Below the pieces are notes generated by a model. The model worked only from the letters and a program-made list of their open reading frames with translations, made no database searches and was not told where the DNA came from. From Bacteriovoracaceae bacterium (GTDB taxonomy: Bacteria > Bdellovibrionota > UBA1018), in NCBI GenBank assembly GCA_023250755.1, contig JAHFAC010000081.1:1-7766 (forward strand): DNA of 7,766 nucleotides, read 5' to 3'. Of this stretch, positions 1-6,791 are shown piece after piece (the stretch's first letter is position 1; each line of letters starts with the position of its first letter). Made by a program: the position numbers and the translations under genes.

Positions 1-164
1 CGCCACTCAGTTTCGCCGTATTGCTTAGCCCAAAGTCTGGGGCCAAAACCGATCGAAAATACCTCGGCCTTTACCCCAAAGAGGCGAGCAAAAATATAAT
101 GGCCAAATTCATGAACAACGACCAACGGTGCTAAAATCGCCAAAAAGCCAAGTACTGATAACAC
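1..164 (-). CDS. rseP: Site-2 zinc metalloprotease RseP, N-terminal fragment (cut by window edge)
   Basis: This is the first 54 codons of an M50-family intramembrane protease, which cleaves membrane-anchored anti-sigma factors in envelope-stress signalling. Visible: a hydrophobic first helix (residues 4-17) runs directly into the zinc motif HEFGH (H18, E19, H22), with H18 and H22 as zinc ligands and E19 as the catalytic glutamate. A family-typical segment follows, with F36-S-I-G-F-G-P42. The start is GTG at 164-162. It is supported by an AGGAG Shine-Dalgarno five bases upstream (170-174), and it places HEFGH 17 residues from the N-terminus, close to the E. coli spacing. The gene follows cdsA after 8 bases, the usual neighbour. 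The PDZ and C-terminal LDG regions are outside the window, so integrity cannot be judged. RseP, RasP and MmpA are names for the same family; the physiological substrate is unknown here. Confidence 0.93.
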   Translation of the reverse strand, partial: MLSVLGFLAILAPLVVVHEFGHYIFARLFGVKAEVFSIGFGPRLWAKQYGETEW

Positions 165-169
165 GCTTT

Positions 170-174
170 CTCCT
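170..174 (-). promoter_or_regulatory. Ribosome binding site of rseP, overlapping the cdsA stop
   Basis: AGGAG on the minus strand lies five bases before the GTG at 164. It shares bases with the cdsA TAG stop (175-173), so ribosomes finishing cdsA sit on the rseP initiation site. This supports translational coupling and the GTG start. Confidence 0.75.
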
Positions 175-1000
175 ATGAAAAGATCCGGACGCAGGCGTAC
201 ATCACCGGCAGGCTAAATACGAAGCTATCAAAACGATCTAAAAACCCTCCGTGGCCTGGTAACACAGCGCCAGAATCCTTCTTGTTAAATGCACGCTTCA
301 GAAAACTTTCGCATAAATCCCCCACTTGCGAAAGAGCTCCTACAAAAATGGGAATAAAAAGGACCGAAAGCCAGGGCATGCTGCGGAAGATCACTACCTT
401 ATATAAGAGAGAAAAAACAACGCCTCCAGCCAAACCCCCCACACCCCCTTCAATCGTCTTTTTTGGACTAATCCTCTCATAAAGCTTGCGTTTTCCATAT
501 TTCTTACCCACAAAATAGGCAGCCGTGTCTTCAGTCCAAATCAAGAGAAAAAAGAAAATCGTCCAATCCACGCCATGGGACAAATCTCGCAGGAGAACTA
601 AAAAGAGCGGCAAAAAAACGAGATAAAAACTGCCAAAAACAGAATAGACCAACTCCTGAAAATGAGAAGTCAACGCAGGACCGGAGTGGCGCTCGGCGGT
701 AAATAAAAAATAGGAAAATAACAAGACGAACAGGATCAAAAACAGTTCATATTCAGCTCGAGGAATCCAAAAATTCGAAAAAGCCACTAGCCAGGCAAAT
801 CCCAAAAGGACCCACCTCTTCTCAGGTTTGTCTGAAAGGGTAAAAGTGATCTCGATCCACTCATTCAACATCCCAAGTGAGAGCCCAACCCCAAGCAATC
901 CGACTCCGAGCCTCCCACCCCAAAGGACAACAGCCAGGAGGGTCGCTCCGCCAATCACACCCGTGATCACTCGTTTCGGAAGATCTACATGCGTGCTCAC
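173..1000 (-). CDS. cdsA: Phosphatidate cytidylyltransferase (CDP-diacylglycerol synthase)
   Basis: The product is an integral membrane enzyme that converts phosphatidic acid and CTP to CDP-diacylglycerol, the precursor of all major phospholipids. The 275-aa protein has several hydrophobic segments (about 11-45, 63-80, 86-101, 116-138, 146-160, 187-206 and 209-226) and is of normal family length. The C-terminal CdsA signature is intact: S232-F-L-K-R, K240-K-D-S-G, then H250-G-G and D255-R-F-D258. Upstream lie D158-T-A-A-Y and the S178-P-K-K-T-I-E-G-G segment, plus D228 before the signature. The start is GTG at 1000-998, with AGGAG five bases upstream inside the end of uppS. GTG and the uppS TGA overlap as GTGA, indicating translational coupling. 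The order uppS-cdsA-rseP is the classical one and supports the assignment. Confidence 0.97.
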   Translation of the reverse strand: MSTHVDLPKRVITGVIGGATLLAVVLWGGRLGVGLLGVGLSLGMLNEWIEITFTLSDKPEKRWVLLGFAWLVAFSNFWIPRAEYELFLILFVLLFSYFLFTAERHSGPALTSHFQELVYSVFGSFYLVFLPLFLVLLRDLSHGVDWTIFFFLLIWTEDTAAYFVGKKYGKRKLYERISPKKTIEGGVGGLAGGVVFSLLYKVVIFRSMPWLSVLFIPIFVGALSQVGDLCESFLKRAFNKKDSGAVLPGHGGFLDRFDSFVFSLPVMYACVRIFS

Positions 1001-1737
1001 TGGAACTCCTTTGCTTGAGAAGTTTGCGAAGCAGTCTGACCAAAGCGGCGATCTCGCCCGGAATATTCTTCAATACAAGCGCGAAGATGCTCTGGTTTGA
1101 AGTCAGGCCAACAGAGTTCTGAAAAGATAAACTCCGCGTAGGCAGACTGCCAAAGAAGAAAGTTACTGACCCGAACCTCACCACTGGTCCGAATGACTAA
1201 ATCCACGTCTGAGAGCTCCGCCAGCTCAGCTGTCCACAGATACTCTCGCATCAGCTGCTCACTCATATCCTCGGGACGGCGCTTTCCGTCAACACAGTCC
1301 TGCGCAAAGAGCTTTGCCGCCCGACTGAGATCCCTCCTAGAACCATAAGAAATGGCGAGATTTAACTGAAGTCCTGTATTGCCCGAAAGCCGCTCTTGAA
1401 TCGGATCGATCACGCTCCTGATCTCAGGACTCAAACGCTCGATCTCCCCGATGACCCTCATGCGAATATTCTTTTTCTGGAGCTCTTGAAACTCTTTTAC
1501 AAAATATTTCTTAAGCAATCTCCACAAGACGCTGAGTTCACCCTCTGGCCTGAGCCAGTTTTCGGTTGAAAACGCGTAAAGCGTGAGTGCCCGAATTCCT
1601 AAACGATCTGCCTCACGCACCAGGGGCTTAACCCGAGTTGAACCCCGAATATGGCCAAACACCCTGGGATATCCCCGTCGCTCAGCCCAGCGACCATTGC
1701 CATCCATAATGATCGCGACGTGCCTTGGGATCTTCAT
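997..1737 (-). CDS. uppS: Di-trans,poly-cis-undecaprenyl-diphosphate synthase
   Basis: This cytosolic cis-prenyltransferase extends farnesyl-PP with isopentenyl-PP to C55-PP, the lipid carrier for peptidoglycan and O-antigen precursors. The 246-aa protein shows the complete catalytic set: D12-G-N-G-R-W (catalytic D12, N14, R16), H29, the S58-T-E-N-W61 motif with E65 in the RPE segment, R183-T-S-G-E, R189, S191-N-F-L-L-W and E202. These map with a constant offset of 11 in the C-terminal half onto the known E. coli residues R194, R200, S202 and E213. The ATG at 1737-1735 overlaps the frr TGA by one base (TGATG). There is no strong Shine-Dalgarno of its own, so re-initiation after frr is the likely mode of translation. 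The last dozen residues are a polar Q/S/T-rich tail. Confidence 0.97.
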   Translation of the reverse strand: MKIPRHVAIIMDGNGRWAERRGYPRVFGHIRGSTRVKPLVREADRLGIRALTLYAFSTENWLRPEGELSVLWRLLKKYFVKEFQELQKKNIRMRVIGEIERLSPEIRSVIDPIQERLSGNTGLQLNLAISYGSRRDLSRAAKLFAQDCVDGKRRPEDMSEQLMREYLWTAELAELSDVDLVIRTSGEVRVSNFLLWQSAYAEFIFSELCWPDFKPEHLRACIEEYSGRDRRFGQTASQTSQAKEFQ

Positions 1738-2294
1738 CAGATCGTCATGATCTCTTTTTCTTTGCCAGCGATGATCTTATCCACTTCGGCTGTCTTTTCG
1801 TCCGTCTTTTTTTGAATCAGCTCCATGGCTTTTTTTGCGTCGTCCTGGGAGACGGCCTTGTCCTTCTCTTGAGACTTGATCTCTTCGTTGGCATCGCGAC
1901 GATGAGTCCTGAGCGCAACTTTCGTATCTTCACCCATTTTTTTAACCAGCTTCACCATCTCCTTGCGACGCTCCTCAGTCATCTGCGGAAGCGGGATTCG
2001 AATCACTTTTCCATCACTTTGAGGCGTTAGACCCAGATTTGCGGCAAAGATCGCTTTTTCGATCGCGCCGATCATATTGCCCTCCCAGGGAGAAATTTGA
2101 ATCGTCCTGGCATCCGGAGTCGTGACGTTGGCCACTTGATTCAGCGGGACATTGGAGCCGTAATAATCGACATGAACCGGTTCCACCAATGCGGTCGAAG
2201 CCCTCCCGGTTCGGACCCGAGTCAAATCCCCCTTGAGAGATTGCAAGCTCTTGTCCATATTCTGAGCCATTCCATCAATCACAGTTTTTGACAT
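1737..2294 (-). CDS. frr: Ribosome recycling factor
   Basis: RRF acts with EF-G to split post-termination ribosomes. The 185-aa length equals that of E. coli RRF. Visible family landmarks are the N-terminal helix with K21-G-D-L-T-R-V-R-T-G-R-A-S, the domain II stretch V42-D-Y-Y-G with P50-L-N-Q-V-A-N-V, then I66-Q-I-S-P-W and the long K/E-rich C-terminal helices containing L101-P, T105-E-E-R-R and R130-R-D-A-N. The ATG at 2294 has a clear GGGGAG eight bases upstream (2303-2308). It follows pyrH after 17 bases, the near-universal order, and its stop overlaps the uppS start. Nothing unusual is seen. Confidence 0.97.
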   Translation of the reverse strand: MSKTVIDGMAQNMDKSLQSLKGDLTRVRTGRASTALVEPVHVDYYGSNVPLNQVANVTTPDARTIQISPWEGNMIGAIEKAIFAANLGLTPQSDGKVIRIPLPQMTEERRKEMVKLVKKMGEDTKVALRTHRRDANEEIKSQEKDKAVSQDDAKKAMELIQKKTDEKTAEVDKIIAGKEKEIMTI

Positions 2295-2311
2295 GAAATT
2301 TTCTCCCCACT

Positions 2312-3058
<747 letters not shown>

Positions 3059-3086
3059 TTATCACAGAAAGCTTAACGATAGGAAC

Positions 3087-3716
3087 TCACTCGGCCGCAG
3101 TTTCAGCCTCAGTGTTTTTTGCTCCCTCACCCAAAACATACCGCGTAAAACGCCGAACCGAGATATTCTCACCCAAAAGCGCGATCGTCTCTTTTAAAAG
3201 CTGCTCCACTGACTTGCTCGGTTCCTTAATAAAGGGCTGTTGCATCAGACAAGTATCTTCATAAAACTTCTTGATCTTGCCTTCTGCAATCTTCTCTAAA
3301 ACGGCAGCTGGCTTGCCGGAACTCTGCATCTGAGCCACCGCGATCTCTTTTTCTTTCGCGATGACCTCAGCCGGAACCTCTTCGGATCTCACCCACTGAG
3401 GATTTGCGGCCGCAACGTGCATGGAGATGTCCTTGACGAATTGGCGAAACTGCTCGGTCCGCGCGACAAAATCGGTCTCGCAGTTGATTTCGACCAATAC
3501 GCCGACCTTGCCCTCGCCATGGATATACGAAGTCACGGCTCCTTCTTTTGTAGCGCGTCCCGCTTTTTTAGCAGCGGCCGCAACGCCTTTTTTTCGCAAA
3601 TACTCAATGGCCTTTTCGAAGTCGCCAGAAGTCTCAAGCAGCGCCTTTTTGCAATCCATCATACCGGCGCCCGTTTTTTCACGAAGATCTTTGACTTGAT
3701 TCGCTGAGATATCCAT
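3087..3716 (-). CDS. tsf: Elongation factor Ts, short form
   Basis: EF-Ts is the nucleotide exchange factor that regenerates EF-Tu-GTP. The protein is 209 aa, well short of the 283 aa of E. coli and close to the single-core-domain forms of Thermus and several deltaproteobacterial groups. Visible are the N-terminal UBA-like domain with V8-K-D-L-R-E-K-T-G-A-G-M-M-D-C-K-K (residues 8-24) and the EF-Tu-contacting T81-D-F-V-A motif. A single core domain follows, then a short acidic tail. Two adjacent start codons exist, GTG at 3719 and ATG at 3716. ATG is chosen because it lies seven bases from the AGGAG at 3724-3728 (GTG only four) and its N-terminus aligns better with the family. The Shine-Dalgarno overlaps the rpsB TAA stop, implying coupling with S2. 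Confidence 0.96.
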   Translation of the reverse strand: MDISANQVKDLREKTGAGMMDCKKALLETSGDFEKAIEYLRKKGVAAAAKKAGRATKEGAVTSYIHGEGKVGVLVEINCETDFVARTEQFRQFVKDISMHVAAANPQWVRSEEVPAEVIAKEKEIAVAQMQSSGKPAAVLEKIAEGKIKKFYEDTCLMQQPFIKEPSKSVEQLLKETIALLGENISVRRFTRYVLGEGAKNTEAETAAE

Positions 3717-3723
3717 CACTCCA

Positions 3724-3728
3724 CTCCT
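3724..3728 (-). promoter_or_regulatory. Ribosome binding site of tsf, overlapping the rpsB stop
   Basis: AGGAG on the minus strand shares a base with the rpsB TAA (3730-3728). Its spacing is four bases to GTG 3719 and seven to ATG 3716, which favours the ATG. The overlap suggests that S2 and EF-Ts are translated in a coupled way. Confidence 0.7.
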
Positions 3729-4636
3729 TACTTCTTCTTTGTGGGCGCAGGTGGCACAGCGGCAGGGGGGGTAGCCGCTGCGGGCTCAGCGCCTTCTTCA
3801 GTCACCTCCTCAACCGTAGTTTCTGCCTCGAGATCGGCTTCGTCTACGCCTTGCAGATCAATGTCGCCTTCAAATCGCGAAACCTTCTTCTGAGTTTCTT
3901 CTTCTTCTTTTGCCGCTGCGTCAGTAATTTCCTGGGCACGAAGCTTTTCCTGGAATGTTTTTGTCCCTTCCAGGCAACTATCGGCAATCAAGCGGGCAAA
4001 CAGGCGAAGACTTCGAATGGCGTCATCGTTTCCTGGAATGACATAGGCGATGTTCGATGGATCACAATTGGTGTCCACCACCGCGATCGTCGGGATTCCC
4101 AGCTTCTTTGCTTCCTTGATGGCGATGTGTTCTTTTTCGGTGTCGATCACAAAAAGCGCGCCTGGGAGCTTTTTCATCTCCTCGATTCCACCCAAAGATT
4201 TCTTGAGCTTATCCAGTTCTCGATCATAACGAGACTGCTCTTTTTTGGGCGTCTCAATCCACTCGGGTGAATTTTTAAGGGCCTCGATTTTCTTCAAGCG
4301 GTCAATGGATGCCTTGACGGTTTGGTAATTGGTCAACATGCCACCCAGCCAGCGATTGGTGACATAATACATTCCGGATCGCTTGGCTTCTTCTTCAACG
4401 ACGTCCTTCGCCTGCTTCTTGGTTCCAACAAAGAGAACTTTTTTACCTTCGGATGTAATCTGGCTTGCAAAAGCACAAGCAGCACGGGCTTGCGCAACCG
4501 TCTTTTGGAGATCAATGATGTAAATTCCGTTTCTTGCCCCAAAGACATAGGGTTTCATTCTAGGATTCCAACGACGGTTTTGATGACCAAAGTGAACCCC
4601 AGCCTCTAAAAGCTCTCGCATGGTAACTGCAGGCAT
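3728..4636 (-). CDS. rpsB: Small ribosomal subunit protein uS2, with C-terminal extension
   Basis: S2 binds the 30S subunit at the head-body junction. The 302-aa protein has the family opening M6[14 protein letters not shown]93-R-W-L-G-G-M-L-T-N, and the second S2 signature around P158-G-A and V163-I-D-T-E-K-E-H with I181-P-T, D188-T-N and D192-P. The core ends near residue 225. About 77 residues follow, compared with roughly 15 in E. coli: a charged helix-prone E/K segment, an acidic stretch (about 256-284), a Pro/Ala linker (285-298) and a terminal KKK. The start at 4636 is chosen over the in-frame ATG at 4663 because GAGGAG (4645-4650) lies eight bases before it, and the extra nine codons would be read from the 13-bp repeat and the Shine-Dalgarno itself. 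It heads the operon with tsf. Confidence 0.97.
   Translation of the reverse strand: MPAVTMRELLEAGVHFGHQNRRWNPRMKPYVFGARNGIYIIDLQKTVAQARAACAFASQITSEGKKVLFVGTKKQAKDVVEEEAKRSGMYYVTNRWLGGMLTNYQTVKASIDRLKKIEALKNSPEWIETPKKEQSRYDRELDKLKKSLGGIEEMKKLPGALFVIDTEKEHIAIKEAKKLGIPTIAVVDTNCDPSNIAYVIPGNDDAIRSLRLFARLIADSCLEGTKTFQEKLRAQEITDAAAKEEEETQKKVSRFEGDIDLQGVDEADLEAETTVEEVTEEGAEPAAATPPAAVPPAPTKKK
3765..3771. repeat. Seven-base G/C homopolymer in the rpsB tail
   Basis: G7 on the plus strand (C7 on the coding strand) lies within the Pro/Ala linker of S2. A one-base slip would change only the last handful of residues. It is noted as a possible sequencing-error or slippage site; it is shorter than the G9 in the receptor gene. 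Confidence 0.6.
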
Positions 4637-4644
4637 GAAAACAA

Positions 4645-4650
4645 CTCCTC
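4645..4650 (-). promoter_or_regulatory. Ribosome binding site deciding the rpsB start
   Basis: GAGGAG on the minus strand lies eight bases before the ATG at 4636, a near-ideal spacing. The 13-bp repeat array begins only five bases further upstream, so any hairpin or bound protein on the repeat would fall inside or next to the 30S footprint. Confidence 0.85.
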
Positions 4651-4654
4651 TTTT

Positions 4655-4701
4655 TATGATCATGATTTATGATCATGATTGATGATCATGATTGATGATC
4701 A
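4655..4701. repeat. 13-bp tandem repeat, 3.6 copies, with phased palindromic ATGATCAT cores
   Basis: On the plus strand there are two identical copies of TATGATCATGATT (4655-4667 and 4668-4680), one copy with T1 changed to G (4681-4693), and a partial GATGATCA (4694-4701). Each full copy contains the perfect palindrome ATGATCAT, at 4656-4663, 4669-4676 and 4682-4689; the fourth is ATGATCA followed by A. GATC sites therefore recur at exactly 13-bp intervals (4658, 4671, 4684, 4697). On the minus strand the copies carry ATG codons. One opens a 9-codon reading frame (4689-4660) whose TGA overlaps the ATG at 4663, which is itself in frame with rpsB. No Shine-Dalgarno precedes these codons. The array may be a multi-site operator, an RNA structure in the rpsB leader, or a neutral satellite; sequence alone cannot decide. 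Confidence 0.9.
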
Positions 4702-4868
4702 ATGCGGAAGGCCAAGACAGCGCGTGATTCTGCGCCAACGTTGAACTTACCGCGGTTCTGAAAGCTTCGCTCTACTTGCGCTCCGCTTCCCCTCCACCCA
4801 GGCGAACCGAAAGGACCTCCCCTTCGGCACCACGATAACCCAGGTGTGCGTAATCTTTTGGGTACTTA
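4702..4868 (-). other. Unassigned GC-rich intergenic block; probable promoter and leader region of the rpsB operon
   Basis: This 167-bp block lies between the receptor stop and the repeat array. It should contain the operon promoter, but I see no convincing -35/-10 pair on the minus strand and no GC hairpin plus T-run terminator for the receptor gene. It has stem potential on the minus strand: CGGTTC (4803-4808) can pair with GAACCG (4753-4758), and an imperfect CCGAAGG/CCTTTCGG hairpin with a GGAGGT loop lies at about 4807-4827. A near-repeat of CCTGGGT also occurs twice (about 4796-4803 and 4840-4845). One minus-strand frame is free of stops for 59 codons after the receptor's TAG-TAA (4865-4686), and the other two are open for shorter distances. 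None has a start codon with a Shine-Dalgarno, so I do not call a gene. It could be a structured leader, a dispersed repeat or a coding remnant. Confidence 0.4.
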
Positions 4869-6785
4869 CTAGAATTCGCCCATGATTGCCATAGAAAACA
4901 CCCGGCCCGGACTAGGATAATCTCGGACTAACTCAATCGGACGATCGAGTACATTTTCTACGCGTCCGGTCCAATCTAAACTGGGTCCGGTTTTTCTACC
5001 ACTACCGCTGCCAATCCCTCCCTCTCCGTAAGAGAGGAGGCGGCATTGAAATCCCAAATCGAGTACCCCATAGCCGGATACTCGAGTGCTCCCCGTGGGA
5101 TCGGCAATTGCCCCACTCGCATAACGAAAGCTGACTTCAAAGGACCCAGGATTATTTGATTCAAACTGACCTGCCCAGGGGCTCACCTTGGCAAATAAAA
5201 CTTTGCCAAATAAAATTTTGGTGGATAAAAGTCCTATGAAATCTGAAAGATAGGGAAATGGAGCGCCCATTGCCGAAACCTTTGAACTCGTCCAGGTAAG
5301 AGAATGAGTGAGGTGGAAGAGGGGTGCTGGCCTTAATTGAGCCGTGTGAGTGAGAGCGAAAATGGAGGCTGATCCTAGATTGACCGGACTCGGCACTCCC
5401 ACCGCGAGAATCGAATCGTCTCGGTACTGGCCGTATCCTTGAAGGGTGGTCTCCCAAGTCTTTTCTTTTTTCTCAACTCCGAGGAGTGCGGTCCAATCCC
5501 GCTCGGACTTGAGATCGGGATTGCCTGTAAAAAATCCCGGCATCTCATAATAGCGCTCCACTAAGGACGGAAGCCGACGCGAATAGCTCAAGCGCGCGAA
5601 TGTAGAAAAAATCCTGCTCCCAGAGGAGATTGAGTTTACCTCTGGCGAACGCTCTCGCCACTCTCGCCTAGCTCCCAGCGAAGCGGTGGGCCAGACTCCC
5701 ATCTGACTCACTCCCGTCAGTTGGAGTGTCGGCTCTACCGTGGTGGGCCCCCATTCCATGGATTTCGTGCTTTGAAAATTCACAATGGTTTCTGTCGGAG
5801 CCCGAAAAATCAAACTCTGATAAGTAAGTTGCCGAGCACTGAGCCCAAACTTCCAATCCTCCCAAAGCAGGGCATTCTCCATCCCCGCTTGTCTCACCTG
5901 TTCGCGTGTAGAAAAAGGGAGATGAGTTGAAGATCCCGGTTCACCCGGGTCATCATAGTTGAGATGGGTTCCTTCATAAAAAACACTGCTCTTGAGGAGC
6001 GTGCCGTTTTTAAGCGGAATATCCGCCTGAAAAACCGGCAGCACTCTCGTTGACACCTGCCGAGCGTCCGGCGTCGGAAAGGAGAGCGAACCCGAGGTGA
6101 CGGTTTTCGTTTGCATCGCCAGTAAATGGTATTTTCCGTGTACGCCCTGTGGATCGCCCCACCGTCCACTCAGCGAAGCTCCCGGCCCCCTCACTCGCCC
6201 ATCGCTAAAGCCTGCAGCAACCGCGGCTTGGTCATTCCACCTTCCACCTAAAGAAACCTGAGTAATTCCCTCACTCGAATAAAATTGCGTGAGCCGAGCT
6301 CGACTCGACGGATCTGACAGAGCCTGCTCGGTCCAAGGGACCAGAGTCAACGTCCCCGCCACTGCGTGAGGATCGAATGCTCCCAGCGACGGGCCCAGTT
6401 GAAACTGATATCCCGCTAAAAGGTACTGGGGAAATGTCGAGAGATCAAAACCGCCTCCCTGCGGTGGATTGAGTGGCACCCCAAACGCTTGTACTGCCGT
6501 TTCTTGAGAAGACCGCCCTACGCCGAGAACCGAAGTCTGACTGCCCGCTTTTCCCCCCCCCACAATCGGAAACGGGAGCGCTGGACGCAAGGAGTTTTGA
6601 AGCGTCCCCGAACTATCACTCGAGGTCGTACTGCCCTCGATCGCCGGCACGATTGGGTCGAGGTTTAAAACATCGGCCGGAGACCCCTCGGCGATGATCG
6701 GGGGCAGGAGGGGGATGGGACCCATGGCTTGAGCTGTCCTTGAGATAAGGAAAGCAAACAATAATGTCTGGGTGTTAAAATACAT
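4869..6785 (-). CDS. TonB-dependent receptor-like outer-membrane beta-barrel protein (BtuB-like)
   Basis: This is probably an outer-membrane transporter for a scarce nutrient. A short hydrophobic leader (residues 5-20, cleavage after A18-Q-A) lacks the usual N-terminal lysine or arginine. A low-complexity Pro/Ser/Thr stretch follows. Residues about 62-150 resemble a shortened plug: S82-Q-T-S-V-L-G-V-G-R-S-S, F101-G-V-P-L-N, G110-G-G-F-D-L-S and a degenerate version of the RGP..YG..A.GG.I motif (L130-G-P to T147). The rest looks like a barrel, with receptor landmarks R403-R-L-P-S, G421-N-P-D-L-K-S-E, V609-E-N-V-L-D and Y623-P-S-P-G-R. It ends in a terminal Phe, as barrel proteins do. The 638-aa length is typical. 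The start is six bases after the kinase TAA, in the same frame, without a clear Shine-Dalgarno. The substrate is unknown; FadL-type or other porins are less likely given these motifs. Confidence 0.8.
   Translation of the reverse strand: MYFNTQTLLFAFLISRTAQAMGPIPLLPPIIAEGSPADVLNLDPIVPAIEGSTTSSDSSGTLQNSLRPALPFPIVGGGKAGSQTSVLGVGRSSQETAVQAFGVPLNPPQGGGFDLSTFPQYLLAGYQFQLGPSLGAFDPHAVAGTLTLVPWTEQALSDPSSRARLTQFYSSEGITQVSLGGRWNDQAAVAAGFSDGRVRGPGASLSGRWGDPQGVHGKYHLLAMQTKTVTSGSLSFPTPDARQVSTRVLPVFQADIPLKNGTLLKSSVFYEGTHLNYDDPGEPGSSTHLPFSTREQVRQAGMENALLWEDWKFGLSARQLTYQSLIFRAPTETIVNFQSTKSMEWGPTTVEPTLQLTGVSQMGVWPTASLGARREWRERSPEVNSISSGSRIFSTFARLSYSRRLPSLVERYYEMPGFFTGNPDLKSERDWTALLGVEKKEKTWETTLQGYGQYRDDSILAVGVPSPVNLGSASIFALTHTAQLRPAPLFHLTHSLTWTSSKVSAMGAPFPYLSDFIGLLSTKILFGKVLFAKVSPWAGQFESNNPGSFEVSFRYASGAIADPTGSTRVSGYGVLDLGFQCRLLSYGEGGIGSGSGRKTGPSLDWTGRVENVLDRPIELVRDYPSPGRVFSMAIMGEF
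6553..6561. repeat. Nine-base homopolymer (G9 on the coding strand) in the receptor gene
   Basis: C9 on the plus strand reads as G9 in codons 75-78 (V-G-G-G) of the receptor, between the leader and the plug region. As written the frame is open. Loss of one G would hit a TAG 11 codons later, and gain of one G a TGA after about 35 codons, so slippage would switch the protein off. Confidence 0.85.
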
Positions 6786-6791
6786 GAAAAA

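Noticed and set aside
861..1184. Alternative minus-strand frame of 107 codons across the uppS-cdsA junction
   Set aside because: It overlaps two clearly identified genes that have complete catalytic motifs, so it is a frame shadow.
1725..2030. Plus-strand reading frame opposite frr, and similar plus-strand frames opposite rpsB, tsf, pyrH and cdsA
   Set aside because: They lie antisense within well-recognised genes, have no ribosome binding sites and show no family features; they are shadows.
4637..4663. Nine-codon N-terminal extension of S2 from the ATG at 4663
   Set aside because: It would be encoded by the repeat and the Shine-Dalgarno itself, has no ribosome binding site, and adds residues absent from the S2 family. 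The ATG at 4636 has an ideal GAGGAG.
4655..4701. CRISPR-like array
   Set aside because: The copies are directly adjacent with no spacers, the unit is only 13 bp, and there are no cas genes.
4686..4865. A small protein of 59 codons after the receptor stop, minus strand
   Set aside because: There is no start codon with a Shine-Dalgarno, and several other frames in the same block are also open, so openness is not evidence of coding.
4820..4868. Rho-independent terminator after the receptor gene
   Set aside because: Only short imperfect stems are present and no T-run follows on the minus strand.
4702..4868. A tRNA or other known structured RNA in the intergenic block
   Set aside because: I could not find an acceptor stem, T-arm or anticodon arm in consistent positions on either strand.
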